NCBI GenBank assembly: GCA_947495165.1
Contig: CANLXM010000003.1
Span: forward strand, 710,085 to 774,084
Direction of reading: 5' to 3'
DNA length: 64,000 nucleotides
DNA from: an uncultured Cellulomonadaceae bacterium
GTDB lineage: Bacteria > Actinomycetota > Actinomycetes > Actinomycetales > Cellulomonadaceae
Part shown: one piece after another, positions 1 through 9,030 of the stretch
Layout of the letters: every line of letters begins with the position of its first letter
Position numbering within the stretch: the first letter of the stretch is position 1
Made by a program: the position numbers and the translations under genes
The notes under the pieces: generated by a model
The model's database searches: none
What the model was told of the DNA's origin: nothing
The model's input: the letters and a program-made list of their open reading frames with translations, nothing else

Positions 1-514
1 CGCCGTCGGTGTCCTGCCCGCGGTCCTTGACACCGCCAACACCCGGGATCGCGGACAGCCGCACAAGGAGCTCGACCGAGAAGTCGAAGCGGGTCGTGAC
101 CGGGTTGTGGTAGATCCACACGGGCGTCGTGGTCGCGCCTGCAACTGTCTCGACCAGCCCGACGACCTCGGCCTCGGTCAGGGGGAGATAGGACATCGGC
201 GGTAGCAGGATCGCGCTCGCTCCGGCGTCCTGGGCGTCGGCCGCCAGGCCCAGCACGTCCCGGGTCAGGAGCGACCCCACACCCACCATCAGCGGGACCT
301 GCCCTGCGAGCGCTTCGGCTGCCACCTCGGTGACGCGCCTGCGGGCGGCGCGGTCGAGGTAGGCGTACCCGCCCGTGCTCCCGAGCACGGCGACTCCGCC
401 CACCCCTGCCTCGCGGGCACGGTCCACGAGCACGACGAACGTGCCCTCGTCGACCTCGCCCTCCGGCGTCAACGGTGTGGGGACATAGGCGACGAGCGGA
501 CCGAAGAGCGACAT
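1..514 (-). CDS. Dihydrodipicolinate synthase/N-acetylneuraminate lyase family aldolase (3' end cut by the window edge)
   Basis: Partial class I aldolase of the DapA/NanA family: 171 codons are visible and the C-terminal half lies outside the window. It reads MSLFGPLVAYVPTPLTPEG, then a VLGSTGGYAYL segment where the family has its GTTGE-type motif, then IYHNP (the tyrosine region) and GVGGVKDRG, whose lysine would be the Schiff-base residue. The glycine/tyrosine change in the GTTGE motif suggests a substrate other than the true DapA pair, so it should not be called dapA. The ATG start lies 27 bases after the dnaE2 stop on the same strand, so read-through from the SOS operon is possible. The specific reaction cannot be told from what is visible. 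Confidence 0.85.
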   Translation of the reverse strand, partial: MSLFGPLVAYVPTPLTPEGEVDEGTFVVLVDRAREAGVGGVAVLGSTGGYAYLDRAARRRVTEVAAEALAGQVPLMVGVGSLLTRDVLGLAADAQDAGASAILLPPMSYLPLTEAEVVGLVETVAGATTTPVWIYHNPVTTRFDFSVELLVRLSAIPGVGGVKDRGQDTDG

Positions 515-540
515 GCCGACACGCTACGGGCGCGCCTCGG

Positions 541-3500
541 TCACCGGAAGTCCCGCGACCGGCTGGCGACCTGCAGCGAGAGCGGGGCGAGGTGCTCGGC
601 CAGGAGGTTGGTCGCGCCGTCGGCGCGTTCCAGCCGTCCGCGGACCACGAGGGCCGCACTCGTGCGCGCAACCTTGCGGAACCGGGACCACAGACCCGGC
701 GTGCAGATGACGTTGAGCAGCCCGGTCTCGTCCTCGACCGAGAGGAAGGTCACGCCGCGCGCGGTGCCGGGACGCTGGCGGTGGGTGACCACACCGGCGA
801 CGGCGACCCTGCGGCCGGCTTCGTGCACGGTGGCGTCGCTGACGCGCAACACCCCGGCCTGATCGAGGCCGGGACGCACGAACTGCGTGGGGAAGCTCTC
901 GGGCGAGATGCCCGTCGCCCACACGTCCGCCACGGACGTCTCGACCTCGCTCATCCCGGGCAGCGCGGGGGCCTCGACGCCCACGGACACCCCGGGCAGG
1001 GTGTCGGGGCTCTCCTGCGCGAGCGCGGCGGCCGCCCACAGCGCCTGGCGTCGGCTCACCCCGAGGGTGTCGAGCGCGCCGGCGGTCGCGAGTGCCTCGA
1101 GCTGGGCGACGCTGAGCTTCACGCGCCGGGCGAGGTCGCGCAGGTCCCGGAACTCCCCGTCGGCGGTCCGTGCGGCGACGAGCGCCTCGGCGACCTTCTC
1201 CCCCACGCCCCGCACCCCGGCGAGGCCCAGGCGCACGGCGAGCGCGTCGTCGTCGGCCCGCTCGAGGATCGCCTGCGCGTCCGAGCGCTGCACGTCGGGG
1301 CGCAGCACCTGCACGCCGTGGCGGCGGGCGTCGGCGACCAGGGACTGCGGGGAGTAGAACCCCATGGGCTGGGCGGCGAGCAGCCCCGCGTAGAAGGCGG
1401 CGGGGTGGTGCACCTTGAGCCAGGAGCTCGCGTAGACGAGGTAGGCGAACGAGTACGCGTGGGACTCGGGGAAGCCGAAGTCCGCGAACGCCTTGAGCTT
1501 GTCGTAGATCTGCTCGCCGACGTCGGGGGTGATGCCGTTGGCCGCCATCCCCTCCATGAGCCGACCGCGCAGGGCCTCCATGCGCTCGGTGGACCGCTTG
1601 GATCCCATGGCGCGGCGCAGCTGGTCGGCCTCGACGGGCGTGAACCCGGCGACGTCGATCGCCATCTGCATCAGCTGCTCCTGGAACAGCGGCACGCCGA
1701 GGGTCTTGGCGAGAGACTTCTCCAGCAGCGGGTGCAGGTAGGTGATCTTCTCCCGCCCGCGCGAGCGGTTGATGTACGGGTGCACGGAGTTGCCCTGGAT
1801 GGGGCCGGGACGGATGAGGGCGACCTCGATGACGATGTCGTAGAACCGGCGCGGCTGCAGGCGCGGCAGGGTGGCCATCTGGGCGCGGGACTCCACCTGG
1901 AACACCCCGACGGTGTCCGCGGCGCACAGCAGGTCGTACACCGCGGGGTCGTCGGGCGGCAGGCCGTGCAGGGTCAGGGTGGGGCCGCCGTGCTCGGCGA
2001 CGAGGTCGAAGCCGATGCGCAGCGCCGTGAGCATCCCGAGGCCCAGCAGGTCGAACTTCACCAGCCCGGCGTCGGCACAGTCGTCCTTGTCCCACTGCAG
2101 CACGGTGCGCCCCTCCATGCGGGCCCACTCGACGGGGCACACCTCGATCACGGGGCGGTCGCACATGACCATCCCGCCCGAGTGGATGCCCAGGTGCCGA
2201 GGCAGGCGCAGCAGGTCGTCGGCGAGGTCGACCACGGGCGCGGGGATGCCCGCGACGTCGCTGCCCGCGTCCGGGTCGACGGCCGGCAGGTCGCGGTCCG
2301 ATCCCCACAGCGCGGCCTTGGTGCGGTCACGCTGGACGATCGCCGCCTCGAGCTGGGGTGCGGCCGAGGTGGTCGTCGCCGCACCGGGGACACCGCCGGT
2401 GCGCAGGCTCCCCCAGCGTTCGATCCCCTTGCTCCAGGCGTCCTGCTGCCCGACGCCGTAGCCGAGCGCCCGGGCGGCGTCGCGGACGGCGGACTTGGGC
2501 CGGTAGGAGATGACGTTGGCGACCTGCGCGGCGTGCGAGCGCCCGAACCGCCGGTAGACGTACTGGATGACCTCCTCGCGGCGCCCGGACTCGATGTCGA
2601 CGTCGATGTCGGGCGGCCCGTCGCGCTCGGGCGCGAGGAACCGCTCGAACAGCAACCCGTGGTGCACGGCGTCGACGGCGGTGATGCCCAGGGCGTAGCA
2701 GACGGCGGAGTTCGCGGCCGAGCCGCGGCCCTGGGACAGGATGTGGTTGACGCGGCAGAACTCGACGAGGTCGTAGACGATCAGGAAGTACCCGGGGAAC
2801 CCGAGGTCCTCGATCACGCGCAGCTCGTGCTCGATCTGCGCGTAGGCACCCGGCACGCGCTCGGCCTCGGGCGGTCCGTAGCGGTCGAGCGCGCCGCGGC
2901 GCACGAGCTCGCGCAGCCAGGTGGCCTCGGTGTGACCGGCGGGGACGTCGTAGGGCGGCAGGGCGGGGGCGACGAGGGCGAGGTCGAACGCGCACTCGGC
3001 GGCCAGCGCCGCGGCGGTCGCGACGGCCTCGGGGTGCGCGCGGTGGCGGGCGAGCATCTCCCGGGCCGAGCGCAGGTGCGCGGTGGGCGCGCCGGGCAGC
3101 CAGCCGTCCATGTCGTCGAGGGAGCGGCGGGCGCGGATCGCGGCGAGCGCCGCGGCGAGCTCGGCGTCGGCGGGGCTGGCGTAGTGCACGTTGCCGGTCG
3201 CCACGAGCGGGACGCCGACGTCGGCCGCGAGGGCCGCGAGGGTGGCGTTGCGCTCGGCGTCGTACGGGTCGGCGGTGTCGGTGATCTCCACGGCCACGGA
3301 GTCCCGGCCGAAGTGCTGCACGAGCCGGTCGAGCTCGGTGCGCGCCGCCGCGGGGCCGGCGGTGGCGAGCGCCTGGCGGACGGTGCCCTTGCGGCAGCCG
3401 GTGAGGACGAGCCAGTCCCCCGCGCCCTGCTCGGCGAGGCTCGCGAGGTCGTACCGCGCCTTGCCCTTGACCCCGGCGGCGAGGTGTCCCTGGGCGATCG

Positions 3501-3822
3501 CGCTGGACAGCGCGCGGTAGCCGCGCTCGCCGCGGGCGAGGACGAGCAGGTGGGAGGCACGGGGGTCGGGCACGCCCGTGGGGTCGTCGAGGGCGCCCTG
3601 GGCGGTGGCGAGGTGGAGCTCGGCTCCGAACACGGTGGGCAGGCCCACGCGCCGGGCGGCCTGGGCGAAGCGGACGACGCCGTAGAGCCCGTCGTGGTCG
3701 GTGAGCGCGAGGGCGGACAGGTCGAGGCGGTGGGCCTCGGCGACCAGGGCCTCGGGCTGGCTGGCGCCGTCGAGGAAGCTGAACGCGGAGTGGGCGTGCA
3801 GCTCGGCGTACTGCTCAGTCAT
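541..3822 (-). CDS. dnaE2: Error-prone DNA polymerase DnaE2 (ImuC)
   Basis: C-family DNA polymerase alpha subunit, 1093 residues, the length expected of DnaE2 and shorter than replicative DnaE1. An N-terminal PHP domain begins at about residue 7 (ELHAHSAFSFLDG). The polymerase core shows QGRGSAANS near 364-372 and the catalytic aspartates in PDIDVDI near 404-410. The C-terminus holds an OB-fold (VAVAGVV...GLLNVICTPG). In the actinobacterial mutasome this enzyme performs translesion synthesis and causes SOS mutagenesis together with ImuB and ImuA. Its ATG overlaps the end of imuB by 8 bases, so the three genes form one translation-coupled operon controlled from the LexA box upstream of imuA. 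Confidence 0.97.
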   Translation of the reverse strand: MTEQYAELHAHSAFSFLDGASQPEALVAEAHRLDLSALALTDHDGLYGVVRFAQAARRVGLPTVFGAELHLATAQGALDDPTGVPDPRASHLLVLARGERGYRALSSAIAQGHLAAGVKGKARYDLASLAEQGAGDWLVLTGCRKGTVRQALATAGPAAARTELDRLVQHFGRDSVAVEITDTADPYDAERNATLAALAADVGVPLVATGNVHYASPADAELAAALAAIRARRSLDDMDGWLPGAPTAHLRSAREMLARHRAHPEAVATAAALAAECAFDLALVAPALPPYDVPAGHTEATWLRELVRRGALDRYGPPEAERVPGAYAQIEHELRVIEDLGFPGYFLIVYDLVEFCRVNHILSQGRGSAANSAVCYALGITAVDAVHHGLLFERFLAPERDGPPDIDVDIESGRREEVIQYVYRRFGRSHAAQVANVISYRPKSAVRDAARALGYGVGQQDAWSKGIERWGSLRTGGVPGAATTTSAAPQLEAAIVQRDRTKAALWGSDRDLPAVDPDAGSDVAGIPAPVVDLADDLLRLPRHLGIHSGGMVMCDRPVIEVCPVEWARMEGRTVLQWDKDDCADAGLVKFDLLGLGMLTALRIGFDLVAEHGGPTLTLHGLPPDDPAVYDLLCAADTVGVFQVESRAQMATLPRLQPRRFYDIVIEVALIRPGPIQGNSVHPYINRSRGREKITYLHPLLEKSLAKTLGVPLFQEQLMQMAIDVAGFTPVEADQLRRAMGSKRSTERMEALRGRLMEGMAANGITPDVGEQIYDKLKAFADFGFPESHAYSFAYLVYASSWLKVHHPAAFYAGLLAAQPMGFYSPQSLVADARRHGVQVLRPDVQRSDAQAILERADDDALAVRLGLAGVRGVGEKVAEALVAARTADGEFRDLRDLARRVKLSVAQLEALATAGALDTLGVSRRQALWAAAALAQESPDTLPGVSVGVEAPALPGMSEVETSVADVWATGISPESFPTQFVRPGLDQAGVLRVSDATVHEAGRRVAVAGVVTHRQRPGTARGVTFLSVEDETGLLNVICTPGLWSRFRKVARTSAALVVRGRLERADGATNLLAEHLAPLSLQVASRSRDFR

Positions 3823-5383
3823 AGTGCGCCTCGAGGAACCACTCGTCGCGGCGGCAGGACACCAGCAGCGCGCCGCTGGGCGCGAGCACCTGCAGGTAGA
3901 CGGCGCGGCTGGCCTCGGCGCGCCACCACCGCTGGGCCACGGGCCACGGGCCGGCCCACCCGACCAGGTGCTGCTGGGCGTCGTCGTGCTCGAGCACGGC
4001 CGGGTCCCCGCTGAGGGCGAGACGACGGTCCACCCGCACGGGGGCGGCGTCGCCCGTGAGCAGCCGGACGGGGCGGGGCTCGGTCAGAACGCGCGCAGGC
4101 GCAGGCTCGGGCAGCCTGCCGGGCCACGGCAGCTCCCGGGTGCGCTGGGCGACGTCGACGCTGCCCCACGGCACCAGGTGCACCTGGTCGCGCACCTCGC
4201 GTCCGCCCTGCAGCTGGACGCCGAGCACGGACTCGACCCCGAGCAGGCCCTGCACGCGCTCGAGGGCGCGCCGGGCGCGGACCTGCCCTCCGGCGTCGGC
4301 GCCCCACAGGCCGCCCTGGTGCACGCCGGCGGGCGCGAGGTCCTGCGCGGCGAGACCGATCCGGGTCAGCGGCCCCTGCCCGCCGCCGGACAACCAACCC
4401 TCGAGCTGCCAGCGCACGCGGTCGGTGATGCGGGCGGCGGTGAGGCCGCCCAGGGTGCCGGCGTCGGTGCGCCAGGTGCGCGCGAGATCCACGCCCTCGG
4501 TGGTGCGGGCGGTGATCTCGAGGCGCCCGCAGGACGCCGAGCGCTCGACGAGCGCGGCGTAGAGCTGCTCGGCCAGGCGCCGGGCGGCGAACGCGGCGGT
4601 GTCGATGCGTTCGGCCGGCGGGTCGAGCTCGCAGCTCACGTCGAGGTCCGCCTCGAGGCGCTCCTGGGCGGGCGGGCGCAGGTCGAGGCCGCGCACGAGC
4701 TGGTGCGCCCAGGTGCCGGCGTCCCCGAACCGGGCGAGGACGTCCTTCTCGGCCAGGCCCGCGAGGTCGGCCATGGTGCGGATGCCGAGCCGGTCCCACA
4801 GGTCGACGAGATCGCGGATCTCGGTGATGCGCTCGGCGCTCATCGCGACATAGGTGAGGTCGGTCAGGGGACGCGGGTCCAGGTAGGTGCGGGCGGCGGC
4901 GTCGGGAAGCACGCGGTCCTCGCGGGCGGCGAGCACGGCGGCGAGCACCCCCGCGGCGATCCCGACGTGGCTCTCGTGCCCGGTCTCGCGTGCCACGGCG
5001 TCCACGAGCCGGGCCGCGAGCGCGGTGGGTGAGCCGTAGAACCGGCTGGCGCCGTCGGCGGGGGCGAGCAGCAGCCCGGGGCGGGCGATCTCGACGCCGG
5101 CGACGACCTCGTCGGCCGCGGCGGCGACGGGCTCGAACAGGCGGGCGTCGCGCAGGGCGTCCTCGGGCAGCAGGACGAGGTCCGGGCAGGCTTCCTGGGC
5201 CTGGCGCTGGCGCATGCCGCGGCGCACGCCGACGGCGCGGGCCGCGGTGGACACGGCGGTCAGGCGCTGCCCGGCCTGCACGGCGACGGGTTGGTGGGCG
5301 GGGACGTCGGCGAGGGTGGCGGCGGCCACGACGGGCCAGTCCGGCACCCACAGCGCGACGAGCGTGGTGCTCATGGGGCTCAC
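3815..5383 (-). CDS. imuB: ImuB, catalytically inactive Y-family polymerase homologue
   Basis: 522-residue Y-family (DinB/UmuC-like) protein that acts as the hub linking ImuA, DnaE2 and the sliding clamp. The N-terminal fold is recognisable (LVALWVPDWPVVAA), but the acidic active-site triad is missing: where active enzymes have SxDE this protein reads APADGASRFYG, as expected of ImuB, which does not polymerise. A segment RDQVHLVPWG near residue 400 resembles the clamp-binding motif of ImuB, though this is my inference. The GTG start at 5383 overlaps the imuA stop (GTGA); an ATG three codons in (5374) gives the usual MSTTLVALW start and cannot be excluded. Confidence 0.93.
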   Translation of the reverse strand: MSPMSTTLVALWVPDWPVVAAATLADVPAHQPVAVQAGQRLTAVSTAARAVGVRRGMRQRQAQEACPDLVLLPEDALRDARLFEPVAAAADEVVAGVEIARPGLLLAPADGASRFYGSPTALAARLVDAVARETGHESHVGIAAGVLAAVLAAREDRVLPDAAARTYLDPRPLTDLTYVAMSAERITEIRDLVDLWDRLGIRTMADLAGLAEKDVLARFGDAGTWAHQLVRGLDLRPPAQERLEADLDVSCELDPPAERIDTAAFAARRLAEQLYAALVERSASCGRLEITARTTEGVDLARTWRTDAGTLGGLTAARITDRVRWQLEGWLSGGGQGPLTRIGLAAQDLAPAGVHQGGLWGADAGGQVRARRALERVQGLLGVESVLGVQLQGGREVRDQVHLVPWGSVDVAQRTRELPWPGRLPEPAPARVLTEPRPVRLLTGDAAPVRVDRRLALSGDPAVLEHDDAQQHLVGWAGPWPVAQRWWRAEASRAVYLQVLAPSGALLVSCRRDEWFLEAHYD

Positions 5384-6330
5384 CCGACCAGTCGGAGCGG
5401 GAGGGCGGGCTGGCTCGGCGTGGTGGGGCGCGTGGCCGCGAGCGCGGGCTCGGTCGACGTCGTCCCGGCGGGCGCCATGGCAGGCACCTCGGGGGCGGCC
5501 GAGAACGGCAGGGTGATCTCGAGGTGCGCGCGCTGGGCACCGACGCCACGGCCCACGCGCTCGACGAGCAGCTCGCGGCTGCGCAGCCGTCCGGTGCCGA
5601 CGCCGAGCCCGCGCCAGCGCACGCCGCTGACGTTCAGCCCGAGGCGCGCGCCGGGCCAGGTGGTGGTGCTGAGGATCACGGTGCCGCGGTCCCGGGCGCG
5701 GGCCGCGAGCGCCCGGCGGTCAGAGTCGAGCAGCGCGACGTCGGGGCCCACCACCACGACGTCCATGCCGTCCACGAGCGCGGCGACCACGAGGGGCGCC
5801 TGCGAGCCAGGGCGCGGGACGAGGGCGAGGCGTTCGAGGTCGACGCCCATCTCGGCCGCAGCCAGGACGCCGACGGCGGGGTCCCCGACGATCGCGGCCC
5901 AGGCGCCCTGGGCGCTGGTCTCGGCGAGCAGGGCGAGGACGAGGGCGGTCGAGCCGGTCACCTGCGCGACGGCGCCGCGCGGCAGCCCCTCGGGCAGCAG
6001 GGGGCGCAGAGGTGCGGGGACCTCGAGCGGGGGACGTTCCACGGTGCGGGCGCCGAGCGGGAGGGCACGCTCGGTGCGCTCGGCGGTGCGGGCGGCGATC
6101 TCGGCGGCCGGGGCGGCGGACTCCACCTGGGCACCACGCACGACGGCGGTCGGTGCCACCCCTCGGGAGGCCGGGGTCTCCTCGGGCGCAGATGCGGTCG
6201 TCATCTCGACCCGGCGCGCCCCGGTCCGGAGCTCGGCGGCCCGCAGCGCCGCCCGGGCGAGCGCGGCGCGATCCGTCGCACGACCCGCCGCAGCGGGGGT
6301 GCCGGCGCTCTCGTGAGCGGTGGCAGTCAT
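5380..6330 (-). CDS. imuA: ImuA (ImuA'), RecA-like mutasome accessory protein
   Basis: 316-residue protein of the actinobacterial ImuA' type. After an Ala/Arg-rich leader, the RecA-like core starts near residue 110 (PLLPEGLPRGAVAQVTGSTAL), with a degenerate Walker A region that lacks the usual GKS/T. It then has hydrophobic strands such as AAIVGDP and LALVPRPG. It is the first gene of the imuA-imuB-dnaE2 cassette. The start is well supported: GAGGAGG lies about 5 bases before the ATG. A perfect LexA box sits about 30 bp upstream, so expression should be DNA-damage induced. The stop overlaps the imuB GTG. Confidence 0.92.
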   Translation of the reverse strand: MTATAHESAGTPAAAGRATDRAALARAALRAAELRTGARRVEMTTASAPEETPASRGVAPTAVVRGAQVESAAPAAEIAARTAERTERALPLGARTVERPPLEVPAPLRPLLPEGLPRGAVAQVTGSTALVLALLAETSAQGAWAAIVGDPAVGVLAAAEMGVDLERLALVPRPGSQAPLVVAALVDGMDVVVVGPDVALLDSDRRALAARARDRGTVILSTTTWPGARLGLNVSGVRWRGLGVGTGRLRSRELLVERVGRGVGAQRAHLEITLPFSAAPEVPAMAPAGTTSTEPALAATRPTTPSQPALPLRLVG

Positions 6331-6361
6331 GCGTCCTCCTCGTGAACCGGACAGCCATTCT

Positions 6362-6379
6362 ATCGAACGTTTGTTCGAT
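6362..6379. promoter_or_regulatory. LexA-binding SOS box upstream of imuA
   Basis: The 18-bp sequence ATCGAACGTTTGTTCGAT fits the actinobacterial SOS consensus TCGAAC-N4-GTTCGA with perfect half sites. It lies 32 bp before the imuA start codon, where LexA would block transcription of imuA-imuB-dnaE2. Confidence 0.93.
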
Positions 6380-6481
6380 CGTATGCGTCACGGCTGACGC
6401 CGGGGGAACGGGACAGGGAGAGCCTCCCTGACCTGCCTCGATGAGGCCCACCGCCTGGTGCGAGGACCGCCTGGGTCGCCC

Positions 6482-6880
6482 CTAGCGAGCGCGCAGCGCC
6501 GAGCGCACCAGGGGAAGCTGGACCGGAAGCCGGAGCACCGAGACCGCGAAGGCCGCCACGGACCGGGCATCTCTCCTCCGCTGCGCCCTGCGCCCCAGGC
6601 TCAGGCTCATCTGGGCGTTGGCGGGCCAGACCGCCAGCAGCAGGCCGGCGCTGGCGACCCCCGCCGCGCGGCGGGTGCCGGGAACGACGAGCCCGATCGC
6701 GCATACCAGCTCGGCGACGCCCGAGGCCAGCACGAGCGGCCGGTCCCACGGCCGCAGCGGGGCCGGGATGATGCCGGTGAACGTCCGCGGCCGGACCAGG
6801 TGCAGCACCCCGGAGAGCGCGAAGGGGATCACCACCGACCAGGGGACGTGGGTGCGGGCTGCGGCAGCGGTGGGGCTCAT
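6482..6880 (-). CDS. DoxX family membrane protein
   Basis: About 132 residues from the ATG at 6880 (MSPTAAAARTHVPW). A GTG at 6904 would add eight residues and run closer to the operator. It has the four-helix DoxX layout: VVIPFALSGVLHLVRP, LVLASGVAELVCAIGLVVPG, then a helix with AGLLLAVWPANAQMSLS. DoxX-like small membrane proteins are linked to redox or quinone functions in some bacteria, but no precise role can be given here. It is divergent from the ArsR gene, so the operator at 6918-6937 may control both directions. Confidence 0.8.
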   Translation of the reverse strand: MSPTAAAARTHVPWSVVIPFALSGVLHLVRPRTFTGIIPAPLRPWDRPLVLASGVAELVCAIGLVVPGTRRAAGVASAGLLLAVWPANAQMSLSLGRRAQRRRDARSVAAFAVSVLRLPVQLPLVRSALRAR

Positions 6881-6917
6881 CCAGCGATCATGCGGCCCAC
6901 CCACGCCCCAGCGCTAC

Positions 6918-6937
6918 ACTTGATGAATCCATCAAGT
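6918..6937. promoter_or_regulatory. Inverted-repeat operator between doxX-like and arsR-like genes
   Basis: ACTTGATGAATCCATCAAGT is a perfect 8-bp inverted repeat around a 4-bp spacer, 19 bp before the arsR start. Winged-helix ArsR repressors bind this kind of dyad, so autoregulation by the adjacent gene is the simplest reading. Confidence 0.72.
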
Positions 6938-6956
6938 CATCACAGATTGCGAAGCC

Positions 6957-7313
6957 ATGCCGCTGCGCCAGTACGGGATCCACGCCCCGCTCCACGAGAT
7001 CAAGGCCGACCTCTTCAAGGCCCTCGCCCACCCCGCCCGGGTGCGCACCCTGGAGCTCCTGGCCGACGGCGAGCGCCCCGTCGCCGAGCTCCTCGCCGAG
7101 ACCGGCATGGAGGCCTCGCACCTGTCCCAGCACCTCGCGGTGCTGCGCCGCGTCGGCGTCGTCACCTCGCGCCGCGAGGGCAAGACGGTCCTGTACCGCG
7201 TCGCCGGGCCCGCCGTCACCGGGCTGCTGCGCGACGCCCGCACGGTCCTGCTCGAGGCGCACGCCACCACCCGCCAGGCACTGGACGCCGTCGACGACTC
7301 GGCCTCGCGATGA
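6957..7313 (+). CDS. ArsR/SmtB family winged-helix repressor without cysteines
   Basis: 118-residue ArsR-type regulator. It shows LFKALAHPARVRTLELL, the recognition helix MEASHLSQHLAVLRRVG and the wing SRREGKTVLYRV. There is no cysteine anywhere in the protein, so the classical alpha3/alpha5 Cys metal sites are absent and its signal is unlikely to be a thiophilic metal. The stop overlaps the ATG of the SulP gene (ATGA), so the two are translationally coupled. The regulator probably controls anion transport from the dyad just upstream. Confidence 0.92.
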   Translation: MPLRQYGIHAPLHEIKADLFKALAHPARVRTLELLADGERPVAELLAETGMEASHLSQHLAVLRRVGVVTSRREGKTVLYRVAGPAVTGLLRDARTVLLEAHATTRQALDAVDDSASR

Positions 7314-9022
7314 CCGCCGTGCCGGTCGCAGGCGCTGGCCGCCTCACCATGCGCGACGTCTGGCCCACGGTCCGCCGCCGCGCGCTGCCCCGCCGCTCCG
7401 ACTACGCAGGCCTGCGCGGCTCGTGGCGCGGCGACCTGATCGCCGGCGTGACCGTCGCGATCGTCGCGCTCCCCCTCGCCCTCGGGTTCGGGGTCACCTC
7501 CGGCGTAGGGGCCGCGGCGGGGCTCGTCACCGCCGTCGTCGCGGGCGTCGTCGCCGGCATGCTCGGCGGCTCGGCTCTGCAGGTCTCCGGCCCGACCGGC
7601 GCCATGGTCGTGGTGCTCGTCCCGATCGTGCACCAGCTCGGCGTCTCCGCCGTCGCGGCCGTCGCCGTGCTCGCCGGGATCATCGTCGTCGTCGGCGGCC
7701 TCGCGGGCGTGGGCTCGCTCGTCGCCTACATCCCCTGGCCCGTCGTCGAGGGCTTCACCCTCGGCATCGGCGTGATCATCGCGTTCCAGCAGATCCCGCT
7801 CGCCCTCGACACCACCCCGGCCGAGGGCGAGAACGCCGCTCTCATCGCCGCTCAGACGCTCCCCCGCGTCGACTGGTCGGCCGCTGCGCCCGCCGCGGGC
7901 ATCGTCGTCGGCGTCGTGGCCCTCATGCTCGTGCTGCACCGGGTCCGCCGCACCTTGCCCGCGTCCCTGATCGCCGTCGTCGTCGCGGCCCTCGCCGTCG
8001 AGGCGCTCGACCTCGACGTGCGGCGCATCGGCGCCCTGCCCTCGTCCCTGCCCGCCCCGAGCCTGCCCGACCTCAGCGAGCTCAACGCCCTGCTGTCCGC
8101 CGCGTTCGCCGTCGCGGCGCTCGCGGCCCTGGAGAGCCTGCTGTCCGCGCAGGTGGCGGACGGCATGGCCGACGACGTCCCCCGCACCAACCCCAACCGC
8201 GAGCTCGTCGGGCAGGGCCTGGCGAACGTCGCGAGCGGCCTGTTCGGCGGCCTGCCCGCCACCGGGGCTATCGCCCGCACCGCCGTCAACGTCCGCTCGG
8301 GGGCCCGCACCCGCGTCGCCGCGATCGTGCACGCGCTGGTGCTCGCCGTCGTCGTGCTCGTGGCTGCTCCCCTGGTGGGCGCGATCCCGCTCAGCGCGCT
8401 CGCGGGCGTGCTGCTGGTGACCGCCGCCCGCATGATCGACCTCGCCACGGCCCGCTCGATCCTGCGGTCCACCCGCTCGGACGGGCTCGTGTTCGTGCTC
8501 ACGGCCCTCGCCACGATCGCCCTCGACCTCGTCGTCGCGGTCGAGATCGGCGTCGCCGTCGCGGCGGTGCTCGCCCTGCGGCACGTCGCGCGGGCCAGCG
8601 GGATCACGCGCGAGGAGATCGCCCGCGAGGTCGACCACGACACCGAGGAGGACCTCCTCCACGAGCACATCGCGGTCTTCCGCATCGACGGAGCGTTGTT
8701 CTTCGCGGACTCCCGGCGCTTCCTCGACGAGCTCGTCCAGGTCGCCGACGTACGCGTCGTGATCCTGCGCCTGGCCGGGGTGCGCGTGCTCGACGCGAGC
8801 GGCGCGAACGCCCTCGCCCAGCTGGTCGCCGACCTGGACCGACGCGGCGTCGCCGTGCTGGTCAAGGGCCTGCAGACCCGCCACCACCAGCTGCTCGCGT
8901 CCGTCGGGGTGCTCGCCGAGCTGCAGCGCCGCAACCACCTGTTCGACGACCTCGACGCCGCCGTCGCCCACGCCCGCACCCACGTGCGCCGGGATCGCGC
9001 GGCGCTGACCGACGCACCATGA
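7310..9022 (+). CDS. SulP family anion transporter with C-terminal STAS domain
   Basis: 570-residue SLC26/SulP carrier. The N-terminal cytoplasmic stretch leads into LRGSWRGDLIAGVTVAIVAL and GVTSGVGAAAGLVTA, followed by about 10-12 membrane helices and the conserved segment NRELVGQGLANVASGLFGGLPATGAIARTA (read in two halves). The C-terminal STAS domain (about 440-560) contains HIAVFRIDGALFFADS and VVILRLAGVRVLDASGANAL. Family members move sulfate, bicarbonate, dicarboxylates or chloride; sequence alone does not choose. The start used is the ATG overlapping the arsR stop; the frame is open further upstream but only as an antisense/other-frame shadow. Confidence 0.94.
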   Translation: MTAVPVAGAGRLTMRDVWPTVRRRALPRRSDYAGLRGSWRGDLIAGVTVAIVALPLALGFGVTSGVGAAAGLVTAVVAGVVAGMLGGSALQVSGPTGAMVVVLVPIVHQLGVSAVAAVAVLAGIIVVVGGLAGVGSLVAYIPWPVVEGFTLGIGVIIAFQQIPLALDTTPAEGENAALIAAQTLPRVDWSAAAPAAGIVVGVVALMLVLHRVRRTLPASLIAVVVAALAVEALDLDVRRIGALPSSLPAPSLPDLSELNALLSAAFAVAALAALESLLSAQVADGMADDVPRTNPNRELVGQGLANVASGLFGGLPATGAIARTAVNVRSGARTRVAAIVHALVLAVVVLVAAPLVGAIPLSALAGVLLVTAARMIDLATARSILRSTRSDGLVFVLTALATIALDLVVAVEIGVAVAAVLALRHVARASGITREEIAREVDHDTEEDLLHEHIAVFRIDGALFFADSRRFLDELVQVADVRVVILRLAGVRVLDASGANALAQLVADLDRRGVAVLVKGLQTRHHQLLASVGVLAELQRRNHLFDDLDAAVAHARTHVRRDRAALTDAP

Positions 9023-9030
9023 TGGGAGCC

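Noticed and set aside
475..4014. Plus-strand open frame of about 1180 codons opposite dnaE2
   Set aside because: It mirrors the dnaE2 and imuB codons, has no domain, and opposes well-supported genes.
6458..7309. In-frame N-terminal extension of the SulP gene and plus-strand frame through the DoxX gene
   Set aside because: The extension runs through the arsR gene in another frame and the antisense of DoxX. The true start overlaps the arsR stop.
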